From: an uncultured Oscillospiraceae bacterium
GTDB taxonomy: Bacteria; Bacillota; Clostridia; Oscillospirales; Oscillospiraceae
Assembly: GCA_959022875.1 (NCBI GenBank)
Contig: CAUFAM010000011.1
Span: 1 to 12,584, forward strand
Length of the DNA: 12,584 nt
Reading direction: 5' to 3'
The first letter of the stretch is position 1. Each line of letters begins with the position of its first letter. The notes beneath the pieces were generated by a model that did no database searches, had not been told where the DNA came from, and worked only from the letters and a program-made list of their open reading frames with translations. The position numbers and the translations under genes were made by a program. This document shows, piece by piece, positions 7,790 to 12,584 of the stretch.

Positions 7790-7842
7790 TTCAAAATGAA
7801 AGGGACGCACCCCGGAAGAACCTTCTTCCCGGGATGCGTCCC
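7790..7842 (-). terminator. Terminator of the peptide-ABC transporter operon
   Basis: A long imperfect hairpin pairs 7835-7842 with 7802-7809 (eight pairs, GGGACGCA). After a C-A mismatch it continues through CCCGG/CCGGG and AAGAA/TTCTT, with one bulged base, to a tight loop at about 7820-7823. On the minus strand it is followed by TTTCATTTT (7801-7793). It lies ten bases past the stop codon of the permease reading frame. Confidence 0.8.
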
Positions 7843-7851
7843 GCATATCTA

Positions 7852-9696
7852 TTATGCATGTCTTGCCATTCTCCGGCAGGCCAGGGCTGTGGCCAGGAAG
7901 TAGCCTCCATAGACCACCACCAGCACCAGGGCCGTGACCGCGCTGCTGGCGACGCTGTCCACCTTGCCCGCCGTGGCAATGAGGTCGTTGGCCGCCTTCA
8001 TGCCCACCACGCTGTGCACCAGAGCCAGGACAAGGGGCAGCAGGAAGGCCAGAGCCACCTGCTGGGTGGCCGACCGGGCCACCATTCCCTCCTCTGCTCC
8101 CAATCTGCGCAGCAGGGCATACCGTCCGGCGTTGTCGGCGGCCTGGCTCAGCTGCTGGAGGGCCAGCACCGCCGCCGCGGCCAGCAGGAAGGTGAAGCCC
8201 AGATAGAGCCCCAGAAACAGGGCCAGAATCTTGCTGCCCATGAGGTCCTGATAAATCTCCAGCCGGGTGGTAATCCAGGAGCCGAAGGGAACGGACAGGG
8301 AGAGGATGGTATCCATCAGCGCATCCTCCGTCTGCTCCCGATTTCCCATATAGTCTGCCGACCAGACCTGCCGGCAGGGGGTGAGCACCGCGGCCATCTC
8401 GTCGGGGATGAGCACATAGCTCAGCCCCAGGCTGCCGGTGGTAAGCTCCTCGTTCAAATTGTCCGCCCGGTGGGGCAGCGGCCCGGTGTAGGCCGGCTTG
8501 CCCTGGCGCAGCCGCAGGGCGTCATAGTCCGATACCCGCAGGGCGGCGCTGGCATTTTCAATGCCCGTCACCTGGGGGTCGTTATAATAAAATACCGTAC
8601 TGTAACTCCAGGCGAGGTTTTCCCGGGTATCAAAGCCCGCGTCATTTAGCACCTGTTCAAAGTCCACCAGCTCCTCCTCCCCGGAGAGGTTCTGGACGGT
8701 GATGTCAAAGGGGGCCTGATAGCCGCTCTGGGAGGCAATGGTATTGTTGAGGCCCACCGAGCTTGCGGTTATACCGATGGCCAGCAGCAGGAGAATACAC
8801 ACCACCGTCTGGGCCAGGTAGGTGGTGTGCACCTTGCTCAGCCACTGGCGCAGGGTAAAGAGATTCAGATTCCTGTAATAGAGGGCCGGCCGCCCCTGAA
8901 CCAGCTTCATGACAAAGCCGGACAGGGAGCGGAAGATGAGCAGCGTGCCCACCGTACCCAGGGCCAGCATGGGAATGCAGATGGGCAGTACCGCCACGGC
9001 AATGGCCATGCCAAAGGTAAGAAGGGTGGTCTAGGCCGCTGCCAGACAGAGAATGCCCGCCGCCAGCTGAATGACCGCCGGGGTGAGGGAGCGTACCTTC
9101 AGCACCTCATTTTTCCGCTGTCCGTAGATAAGGTCAATGAGGCGGCTGCGGGATACCCGCACCCCGCTGAACACCATCACCAGCAGGAAAATAAGCCCAA
9201 AAGACAGCAGGGTCTTTCCCGCCGCTTTCAGGGAAAAATCCAGTGCCAGCATCCCCGCCACATTCAGCTCAAACATGGACAACGTCAGGGCGGACAGGCC
9301 GAAGGAGGCCAGCACCCCCAGCCCCAGTCCCGCCCCCCGGGACACCAGGCCGATGACCCCCGTCTCCAGAAACAGCACTCTGGACACCTGCCCCTGGGAC
9401 AGGCCCAGAAGCAGATAGGTCCCCAGCTCCCGCTTTCTCCGGCGCAGAAGGAAGCGGTTGGCGTAGAGGATGAGGCAGGCCAGCACCACGGCCACAAAGA
9501 CGGAAAAAATGTCGATCAGCATCCGGATGACAGACACCGCCGGGTGCTCCCGCTGAGCCAGATAGGCCATGGCCCCCTGGCCCTCAATAGCATTGAAGGT
9601 GTAAAAGAGGCACACGCCGAAGGTAAGGGTGAGAAAATAGACTCCGTAGTCCCGGAAGGACCGGCGCACATTGCGTATGGCCAGCTTAGAGAACAT
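7852..9696 (-). pseudogene. BceB/FtsX-family ABC permease interrupted by an in-frame TAG
   Basis: A single continuous frame of 614 codons from ATG 9696 to TAA 7852-7854, broken only by TAG at 9033-9031 (codon 222). The first 221 residues (MFSKLAIRNVRRSFRDYG...) and the 385 residues from codon 230 together form one BceB-type permease: an FtsX domain at the N-terminus (RKRELGTYLLLGLSQ), several transmembrane helices, a large extracytoplasmic domain (about 310-488) and a final FtsX-like helix block. These permeases pair with an ATPase to remove or sense peptide antibiotics such as bacitracin. The start overlaps the ATPase gene by 11 bases, with GGGAGGGG nine bases upstream. No ribosome site precedes Met230, so separate translation of the second half is unlikely. 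Either the gene is inactive, a recent point mutation or sequencing error made the stop, or the amber codon is read through. The rest of the frame shows no decay. Confidence 0.88.
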
Positions 9697-10453
9697 CTGC
9701 CATTTCCCCTCCCATCTCCGTTACCACCCGGATGATCTTTTGGAAAAAGGCCCGGCGGTCCTCCCCGCCGCGCTTGAGCTCCAAAAAGATCTGTCCGTCC
9801 CGGAGAAACACCACCCGCCCGCAGCAGCTGGCGGTAAAGGCGTCGTGGGTCACCATAAGAATGGTGGCTCCCAGGTCCCGGTTCAGCTCCTCCAGCCGCT
9901 CCAGCAGCATCCGGGCCGACTTGGAGTCCAGGGCACCGGTGGGCTCGTCGGCCAGCACCAGGGCGGGATTGGTCACCATGGCCCGGGCGGCGGCACAGCG
10001 CTGCTGCTGTCCCCCGGACATTTCATAGGGGTACTTCTCCAGGCAGTCGGCAATTCCCAGCAGCCCGGCTATCTCCCGCACCCGCCCGGAGATCTGTCCG
10101 GCCGGGGCCCCAGTAATGGACAGAGCCAGGGCAATATTTTCCCCGGCAGTGAGAGTGTCCAGCAAGTTGCAGTCCTGAAAAATAAAGCCCAGCCGCTCCC
10201 GGCGGAACTTAGCCAGCTGTTTCCCCTTCAGGCCGCTCAGATTCCTTCCGTCAATGGTGATGGACCCGGATGTGGGCCGGTCGATGGTGGACACGCAGTT
10301 AAGCAGGGTGGTCTTGCCCGAGCCAGACGGCCCCATCACCCCCACAAATTCCCCCGCCTCCAGGGACAGGGACACTCCATCCAGGGCCCGTGTCACCGCT
10401 CCGCCCCGGCCATAGACCTTTTTCAGATCCGTTACGGTTAAAATTTCCTCCAT
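9686..10453 (-). CDS. ABC transporter ATPase, BceA/MacB-like
   Basis: 255 residues from ATG 10453 (minus), with AAAGGAG seven bases upstream. The open frame extends further but without a start signal. All ATPase motifs are present: Walker A GPSGSGKTT (41-49), Q-loop Gln93 in FIFQDCNLLD, signature MSGGQQQR (145-152), Walker B with Asp169-Glu170 in LVLADEPTGALD, and the H-loop His in VTHDAF. The DEPTGALDS form and the NLLD Q-loop are typical of BceA/LolD/MacB ATPases that energise FtsX-type permeases by mechanotransmission. It sits 25 bases after the small peptide gene, and its last codons overlap the permease start. The cognate permease frame is interrupted, so this ATPase may currently lack a functional partner. 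No BceRS-type regulator pair is adjacent. Confidence 0.94.
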   Translation of the reverse strand: MEEILTVTDLKKVYGRGGAVTRALDGVSLSLEAGEFVGVMGPSGSGKTTLLNCVSTIDRPTSGSITIDGRNLSGLKGKQLAKFRRERLGFIFQDCNLLDTLTAGENIALALSITGAPAGQISGRVREIAGLLGIADCLEKYPYEMSGGQQQRCAAARAMVTNPALVLADEPTGALDSKSARMLLERLEELNRDLGATILMVTHDAFTASCCGRVVFLRDGQIFLELKRGGEDRRAFFQKIIRVVTEMGGEMADVL

Positions 10454-10478
10454 ATTGCTTCTCCTTTGCTCCCCGGCC

Positions 10479-10625
10479 TCAGGACAGGGGGTATACCAGA
10501 AGGGTGGACGGCAGGGAAACCGGTCTTGTCCCTTCCTCCGTCCAGCTGCTCTCCTGTACATACGCGGCCAAAAGCGCCAGGGCCAACGCCAGAGCGCACA
10601 AGGTTGTCTTCATTCTCTGAGCCAT
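10479..10625 (-). CDS. 48-residue secreted or membrane peptide, first gene of the ABC transporter operon
   Basis: ATG 10625 (minus) is preceded by AAAGGAG (10641-10635) at nine bases. The frame runs 48 codons to TGA 10481-10479. The product begins MAQRMKTTLCALALALALLAAY: basic residues (Arg4, Lys6) then a hydrophobic helix (about 7-23), which is a signal peptide or membrane anchor. It continues VQESSWTEEGTRPVSL and ends LLVYPLS. The ALLAAY end of the helix is a possible signal peptidase I site (cut near residue 21-23) and has no lipobox cysteine. The ATPase gene starts 25 bases later on the same strand. I do not recognise the family. It could be a signal or accessory peptide for the transporter, or a short membrane microprotein. 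It is supported by a good ribosome site, a plausible secretion signal and operon position, with no homology evidence available here. Confidence 0.72.
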   Translation of the reverse strand: MAQRMKTTLCALALALALLAAYVQESSWTEEGTRPVSLPSTLLVYPLS

Positions 10626-10696
10626 TTTGCTTCACTCCTTTGGGGACACGCCCCCGAAACTATGGAAAGCAGAGCACACCCGTTCGGGGTTTCCTC

Positions 10697-10735
10697 TAAA
10701 GGAATTATTAGGATTTCATTAAGGTTTTCTTAAAG
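10697..10735 (-). promoter_or_regulatory. Four 11-bp-phased direct repeats, likely OmpR-family regulator site
   Basis: On the plus strand TAAAGG (10697), TTAGGA (10708), TTAAGG (10719) and TTAAAG (10730) recur at exactly 11-bp intervals. This is one DNA turn, the arrangement bound by head-to-tail dimers of PhoB/VanR-type response regulators. They lie just past the upstream terminator and 72 to 105 bases before the 48-residue gene. Two promoter readings fit on the minus strand: CATAGT (10664-10659) downstream of the repeats, with an unrecognisable -35 as in activator-dependent promoters; or TTAAGA-18-AATAAT (10733-10704) inside the repeats. The regulator is not identifiable from this window. 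Confidence 0.65.
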
Positions 10736-10739
10736 GGAC

Positions 10740-10772
10740 AAAAAAGGCCCTGACGGACAAGGCGTCAGGGCC
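10740..10772 (-). terminator. Rho-independent terminator upstream of the peptide-ABC operon
   Basis: A perfect 10-bp stem pairs GGCCCTGACG with CGTCAGGGCC (10746-10755 and 10763-10772) around a seven-base loop. On the minus strand it is followed by TTTTTT (10745-10740). The orientation means it ends transcripts from the 91-residue gene. It insulates the repeats and promoter of the ABC operon from upstream transcription. Confidence 0.9.
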
Positions 10773-10894
10773 CAGAGAATAAGGAGGAAATAAAAGAATC
10801 CGGCTCATTGGTACAATTGCCGTATATACAAAGGAGGTAGAAGGGTCTGCCGCTGTTCCCTTCCACTCCATACTATGTGCAACTCCCCTGGGGG
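10773..10894. other. Gene-free 3' spacer of the 91-residue gene
   Basis: About 120 bases between the 91-residue gene's stop and its terminator. On the plus strand it contains two ribosome-site-like runs, AAGGAGGAA (near 10781) and AAAGGAGGTAG (near 10829), but neither is followed by a start codon at working distance. A frame on the minus strand runs through it and through the terminator without a ribosome site and is not believable as a gene. I see no RNA gene here. Confidence 0.5.
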
Positions 10895-11170
10895 TTACAG
10901 CAAAAACAGCCACAGGCACCAGCCCGCTGAGGCTGCCGCCGCCCCCGCCGCTGCCCAGGCCGTCGCCGGCAGCCGCTCCAGGCGGCGGTTCCAGGCCTTT
11001 CCCTGCTTGAGATAGCCGTCGGCCGCCTGCCGGGCCTCTTTCAGCACCCGCTCGGCACTTACCCCCTCCCGGGCCAGGGCCTCCTCCTTCACAATGAAAA
11101 TGGCTTCCTCAAACAGACGGGGATCGGGAGATTTTACCAGAATGACCTGGCGGGTGATCCCTTTCACCAT
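10895..11170 (-). CDS. 91-residue tail-anchored protein of unknown function
   Basis: ATG 11170 (minus) is preceded by AAAGGA (11185-11180) at nine bases. The frame could extend to 11254, but a promoter-like sequence lies inside that extension, so the shorter form is preferred. The product begins MVKGITRQVILVKSPDPRLFEEAIFIVKEE. It appears as a short strand segment followed by charged helices (about 18-65). It ends in one Ala-rich transmembrane helix (about 68-91, finishing SAGWCLWLFLL) with almost nothing after it, so it is a tail-anchored protein with the bulk in the cytoplasm. I cannot name the family. It lies downstream of gpr on the same strand and has its own sigma-G/F-like promoter, which suggests a sporulation role. 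Confidence 0.82.
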   Translation of the reverse strand: MVKGITRQVILVKSPDPRLFEEAIFIVKEEALAREGVSAERVLKEARQAADGYLKQGKAWNRRLERLPATAWAAAGAAAASAGWCLWLFLL

Positions 11171-11209
11171 ACGATCACATCCTTTCGCGTTCTCACCAAA
11201 GCTTACCTC

Positions 11210-11239
11210 TAGTCTGTCCCATTTTTTCCCGGTATATTC
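11210..11239 (-). promoter_or_regulatory. Sigma-G/F-like promoter of the 91-residue gene
   Basis: On the minus strand GAATA (11239-11235, within TGAATATA) is followed after 18 bases by CAGACTA (11216-11210). These match the forespore sigma-G patterns GYATR/TGAATA and CAnAnTA, the -10 at all fixed positions. The distance to the ribosome site of the 91-residue gene is about 25 bases. It shares its -35 with a divergent promoter on the plus strand. Confidence 0.5.
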
Positions 11240-11261
11240 ATTCTCTCCGGCCACTACACTA
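11232..11261 (+). promoter_or_regulatory. Sigma-G/F-like promoter of the 30-residue microprotein gene
   Basis: GTATA (11232-11236) is followed after 18 bases by TACACTA (11255-11261). The -35 matches GYATR fully, and the -10 matches CAnAnTA at all fixed bases but the first. The predicted start near 11268 gives a leader of about ten bases before the ribosome site at 11277. The -35 overlaps that of the minus-strand promoter in the near-palindrome GTATATTCA. Confidence 0.4.
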
Positions 11262-11291
11262 GAGGACAGCAGAACAAGGGAGGTGACGTGG

Positions 11292-11384
11292 GTGGGCTCC
11301 GGTTGGCGCAGGCGTTTTTTCTGGTTTTTGGCCGTCTATGCCTTCAATCTGGCCATTATCTTTTTGTTTCTGGCCTTTGGGTAA
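11292..11384 (+). CDS. 30-residue single-span membrane microprotein
   Basis: GTG 11292 lies eight bases after GGAGG of a near-perfect AGGGAGGTGA site (11277-11286). An in-frame GTG at 11283 overlaps that site and is less likely. The 30 residues start MGSGWRRRFFWFLAVY, a three-Arg cluster followed by a hydrophobic aromatic helix to the end (IIFLFLAFG). This would be a single inside-to-outside membrane span. Its TAA (11382-11384) directly abuts the gpr TAG on the other strand with no space. Many sporulation proteins are this small (SpoVM, CmpA), but this one matches none that I recognise. Support is the ribosome site, the topology and the upstream promoter-like element. The size is small enough that chance cannot be excluded. 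Confidence 0.55.
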   Translation: MGSGWRRRFFWFLAVYAFNLAIIFLFLAFG

Positions 11385-12275
11385 CTAGCTCAGCAGCAGC
11401 TCCAGCTCCTCCAGAGACATTCCCGGCTGGAGGGCAAGGTTTATGCCGTAGCCGATGACCTTGGACAGGTCTGCCACCTGGCTGTCGATGTCCTTGGGGG
11501 TGACAAACATCTCCCGCCCCCGGCCAAGCTCCGGCACTTCCCGGCTGCCCAGCAGATCGGCGGCCAGGGTGCCCGCATCCACCACCGTGGGCACGCCCAC
11601 GGCCAGCACCGGGATGCCCAGCGTCTCCCGGTTGAGCCCCAGGCGGTGATTGCCCACCCCGGAGCCGGGGGTGATGCCCGTGTCGGAAATCTGCACCGTC
11701 CGGCACAGCCGTTCCACCGACCGGGAGGCCAGCGCGTCCACCGCAATGACGCAGGCGGGATGGATGGTTTCGCATACCGCCCGCACCACCTCTCCGCTCT
11801 CCACCCCTGTGGAACCCAACACCTCGGCGGCCAGAGAGGCCACCGGGCGCAGCACACCAAACTGCTCGGGCATGCGCTGCACCAGGTGGCGGGTCACCAG
11901 GGTGTGCTCATGAACCTTGGGCCCCACTGCATCGGGGGTGATGGACCGGTTTCCCAAGCCCGCCACCAGCACCAGGGCCTGGGGCGGAATGTCCTTCATC
12001 AGCTCAAACAGCTCCCCCGCCACCGCCTGGACGGCCCGGCTGAACACATCCTCTTCCCGGCGCTCCAGCCCCTCCAGGGTCAGGGTGACGTAGCAGCCCC
12101 GGGGCTTGCCCAGCTCCCGCTCCCCCTCCTCGTCCAGCACCCGGACCGTGGTCACCGGAATTCCGTCCCGTATGCCGTCGTGGGCCTCCACTCCGGGGAG
12201 CTTGGTGGTCTCTCCCGCGCTCTCCTGCCAGAGTTCCCTGGCCTCCAGGGCCAGATCGGTACGGCGCAGCTGCAT
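11385..12275 (-). CDS. gpr: Germination protease GPR (spore SASP endopeptidase)
   Basis: 296 residues from ATG 12275 (minus), with GAGGAGGAG upstream, ending in TAG. GPR degrades the small acid-soluble DNA-coating proteins (SASPs) at germination, releasing amino acids. It is made as a zymogen in the forespore. Diagnostic segments are VAGLGNRSITPDAVGP, IAVDALASRSVERL, the run VQISDTGITPGSGVGN and GIPVLAVGVPTVVDA. Asp115 and Asp180 correspond to the catalytic aspartates Asp127 and Asp193 of the Bacillus megaterium enzyme. The protein is shorter than Bacillus GPRs (about 370), and its N-terminus starts only a few residues before the conserved RTDLALEARE, so the activating propeptide appears reduced. 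A possible forespore -10 (GGCAAAAGCTA at 12338-12328, minus) with a GGATA -35 (12353-12349) is one base off consensus. It is divergent from rpsT, a common Clostridial arrangement. Confidence 0.97.
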   Translation of the reverse strand: MQLRRTDLALEARELWQESAGETTKLPGVEAHDGIRDGIPVTTVRVLDEEGERELGKPRGCYVTLTLEGLERREEDVFSRAVQAVAGELFELMKDIPPQALVLVAGLGNRSITPDAVGPKVHEHTLVTRHLVQRMPEQFGVLRPVASLAAEVLGSTGVESGEVVRAVCETIHPACVIAVDALASRSVERLCRTVQISDTGITPGSGVGNHRLGLNRETLGIPVLAVGVPTVVDAGTLAADLLGSREVPELGRGREMFVTPKDIDSQVADLSKVIGYGINLALQPGMSLEELELLLS

Positions 12276-12361
12276 ATTGTCTCCTCCTCATCCCATATCT
12301 TGTGGCGCATTTCCCGCTTTACCCCTAGCTTTTGCCGTGTCAGAAAAACTATCCCGCAGGC

Positions 12362-12412
12362 AAAAATTTTTTTGAAAAAATGGTTGATTTTTTCTTGGAC
12401 CAATGGTAAAAT
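12362..12412 (+). promoter_or_regulatory. Strong rpsT promoter with UP-like element
   Basis: TTGATT (12384-12389) and TAAAAT (12407-12412) are 17 bases apart, and TGG before the -10 adds an extended -10. An A/T-only run with phased A and T tracts (12362-12380) directly upstream resembles the UP elements of ribosomal promoters. It is close to consensus and well placed for a ribosomal protein gene, with a leader of about 55 bases. Confidence 0.8.
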
Positions 12413-12424
12413 ACAAATCTGCAC

Positions 12425-12439
12425 AGGCGCACTGCGCCT
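12425..12439 (+). promoter_or_regulatory. Leader hairpin of rpsT
   Basis: AGGCGC (12425-12430) and GCGCCT (12434-12439) form a six-bp stem with an ACT loop near the 5' end of the predicted mRNA. It is not followed by a U-tract, so it is not a terminator. It could protect the mRNA end or take part in S20 feedback control. Confidence 0.45.
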
Positions 12440-12473
12440 AATTTAACGATGAAAATCGGAGGAGGTGTTTGGT

Positions 12474-12584
12474 TTGCCGAATATTAAGTCTGCCAAGAAG
12501 CGCGTGCTGGTGTCCGAGACCAAGGCTGCGCAGAACAAGGCCGCGAAGTCCGCGCTGAAGACCGACATCAAGAAGTTTGAGGCC
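12474..12584 (+). CDS. rpsT: 30S ribosomal protein S20 (3' truncated by window edge)
   Basis: The first 37 residues (MPNIKSAKKRVLVSETKAAQ..., ending DIKKFEA) match the basic helical N-terminus of S20, which binds 16S rRNA early in 30S assembly. The start is TTG 12474, six bases after the strong GGAGGAGGTG site (12458-12467). No ATG lies in frame, and MPNIKSAKKR is the expected start. A TTG start also occurs in Escherichia coli rpsT, where it is needed for autoregulation by S20. The downstream part lies outside the window. Confidence 0.96.
   Translation, partial: MPNIKSAKKRVLVSETKAAQNKAAKSALKTDIKKFEA

Noticed and set aside
7852..9009. Separate 385-residue permease starting at ATG 9009
   Set aside because: There is no ribosome site before it, and the frame continues without change into the upstream half. 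It is better explained as the second part of a stop-interrupted permease.
10719..10919. 66-codon minus-strand frame between the 91-residue gene and the ABC operon
   Set aside because: It has no ribosome site, overlaps the end of the 91-residue gene and reads through a strong terminator and the phased repeats.
12330..12374. TTTTGCC/GGCAAAA inverted repeat followed by seven T, terminator-like on the plus strand
   Set aside because: The stem is only seven pairs, A/T-rich, with a 22-base loop, and no plus-strand gene lies upstream. The T run is better read as part of the A/T-rich element before the rpsT promoter.

Overview
The window looks like chromosome from a GC-rich (roughly 60%), spore-forming member of the Clostridia, probably an Oscillospiraceae/Flavonifractor-like gut Firmicute. 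This is inferred from three things: an unmistakable germination protease (gpr) divergent from rpsT, strong AGGAGG ribosome sites with several TTG/GTG starts, and BceAB-type and HtrA genes typical of Gram-positives. No plasmid, phage, insertion sequence, tRNA, rRNA or CRISPR signature was seen.

Layout. (1) 1-3118: the DNA-binding end of an OmpR/PhoB-type response regulator, its sensor histidine kinase, and a membrane-anchored HtrA-like serine protease, ended by a strong terminator. This reads as one envelope-stress operon. (2) 3121-4850: a promoter followed by three tightly packed genes: a Nudix hydrolase of the 8-oxo-dGTPase type, a LacX-type aldose epimerase (4-nt overlap), and a 79-residue protein of unknown function. 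They end at a bidirectional terminator shared with the convergent LCP gene. (3) 4857-7720, minus strand: an LCP (LytR-CpsA-Psr) cell-wall ligase and a MATE efflux pump, each with its own likely promoter. (4) 7790-10735, minus strand: a three-gene unit made of a previously unlisted 48-residue secreted or membrane peptide, an ABC ATPase, and a BceB/FtsX-type permease that carries an in-frame amber stop after 221 codons. Four 11-bp-phased direct repeats (TTAAGG-like) lie upstream, as expected of an OmpR-family regulator site. (5) 10740-12290: a 91-residue tail-anchored protein (minus), a 30-residue membrane microprotein (plus) and gpr (minus). The first two appear to be driven by divergent promoters with sigma-G/F-like elements whose -35 boxes overlap, which suggests forespore expression. 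(6) 12362-12584: the rpsT promoter with an upstream A/T tract, a leader hairpin, and the first 37 codons of ribosomal protein S20, starting at TTG.

The most notable points are the peptide plus BceAB-like operon with its phased repeats and nonsense-interrupted permease, and the pair of unrecognised small membrane proteins under sporulation-like divergent promoters beside gpr. Both rest on sequence reading alone. Homologue searches and expression data would decide them.
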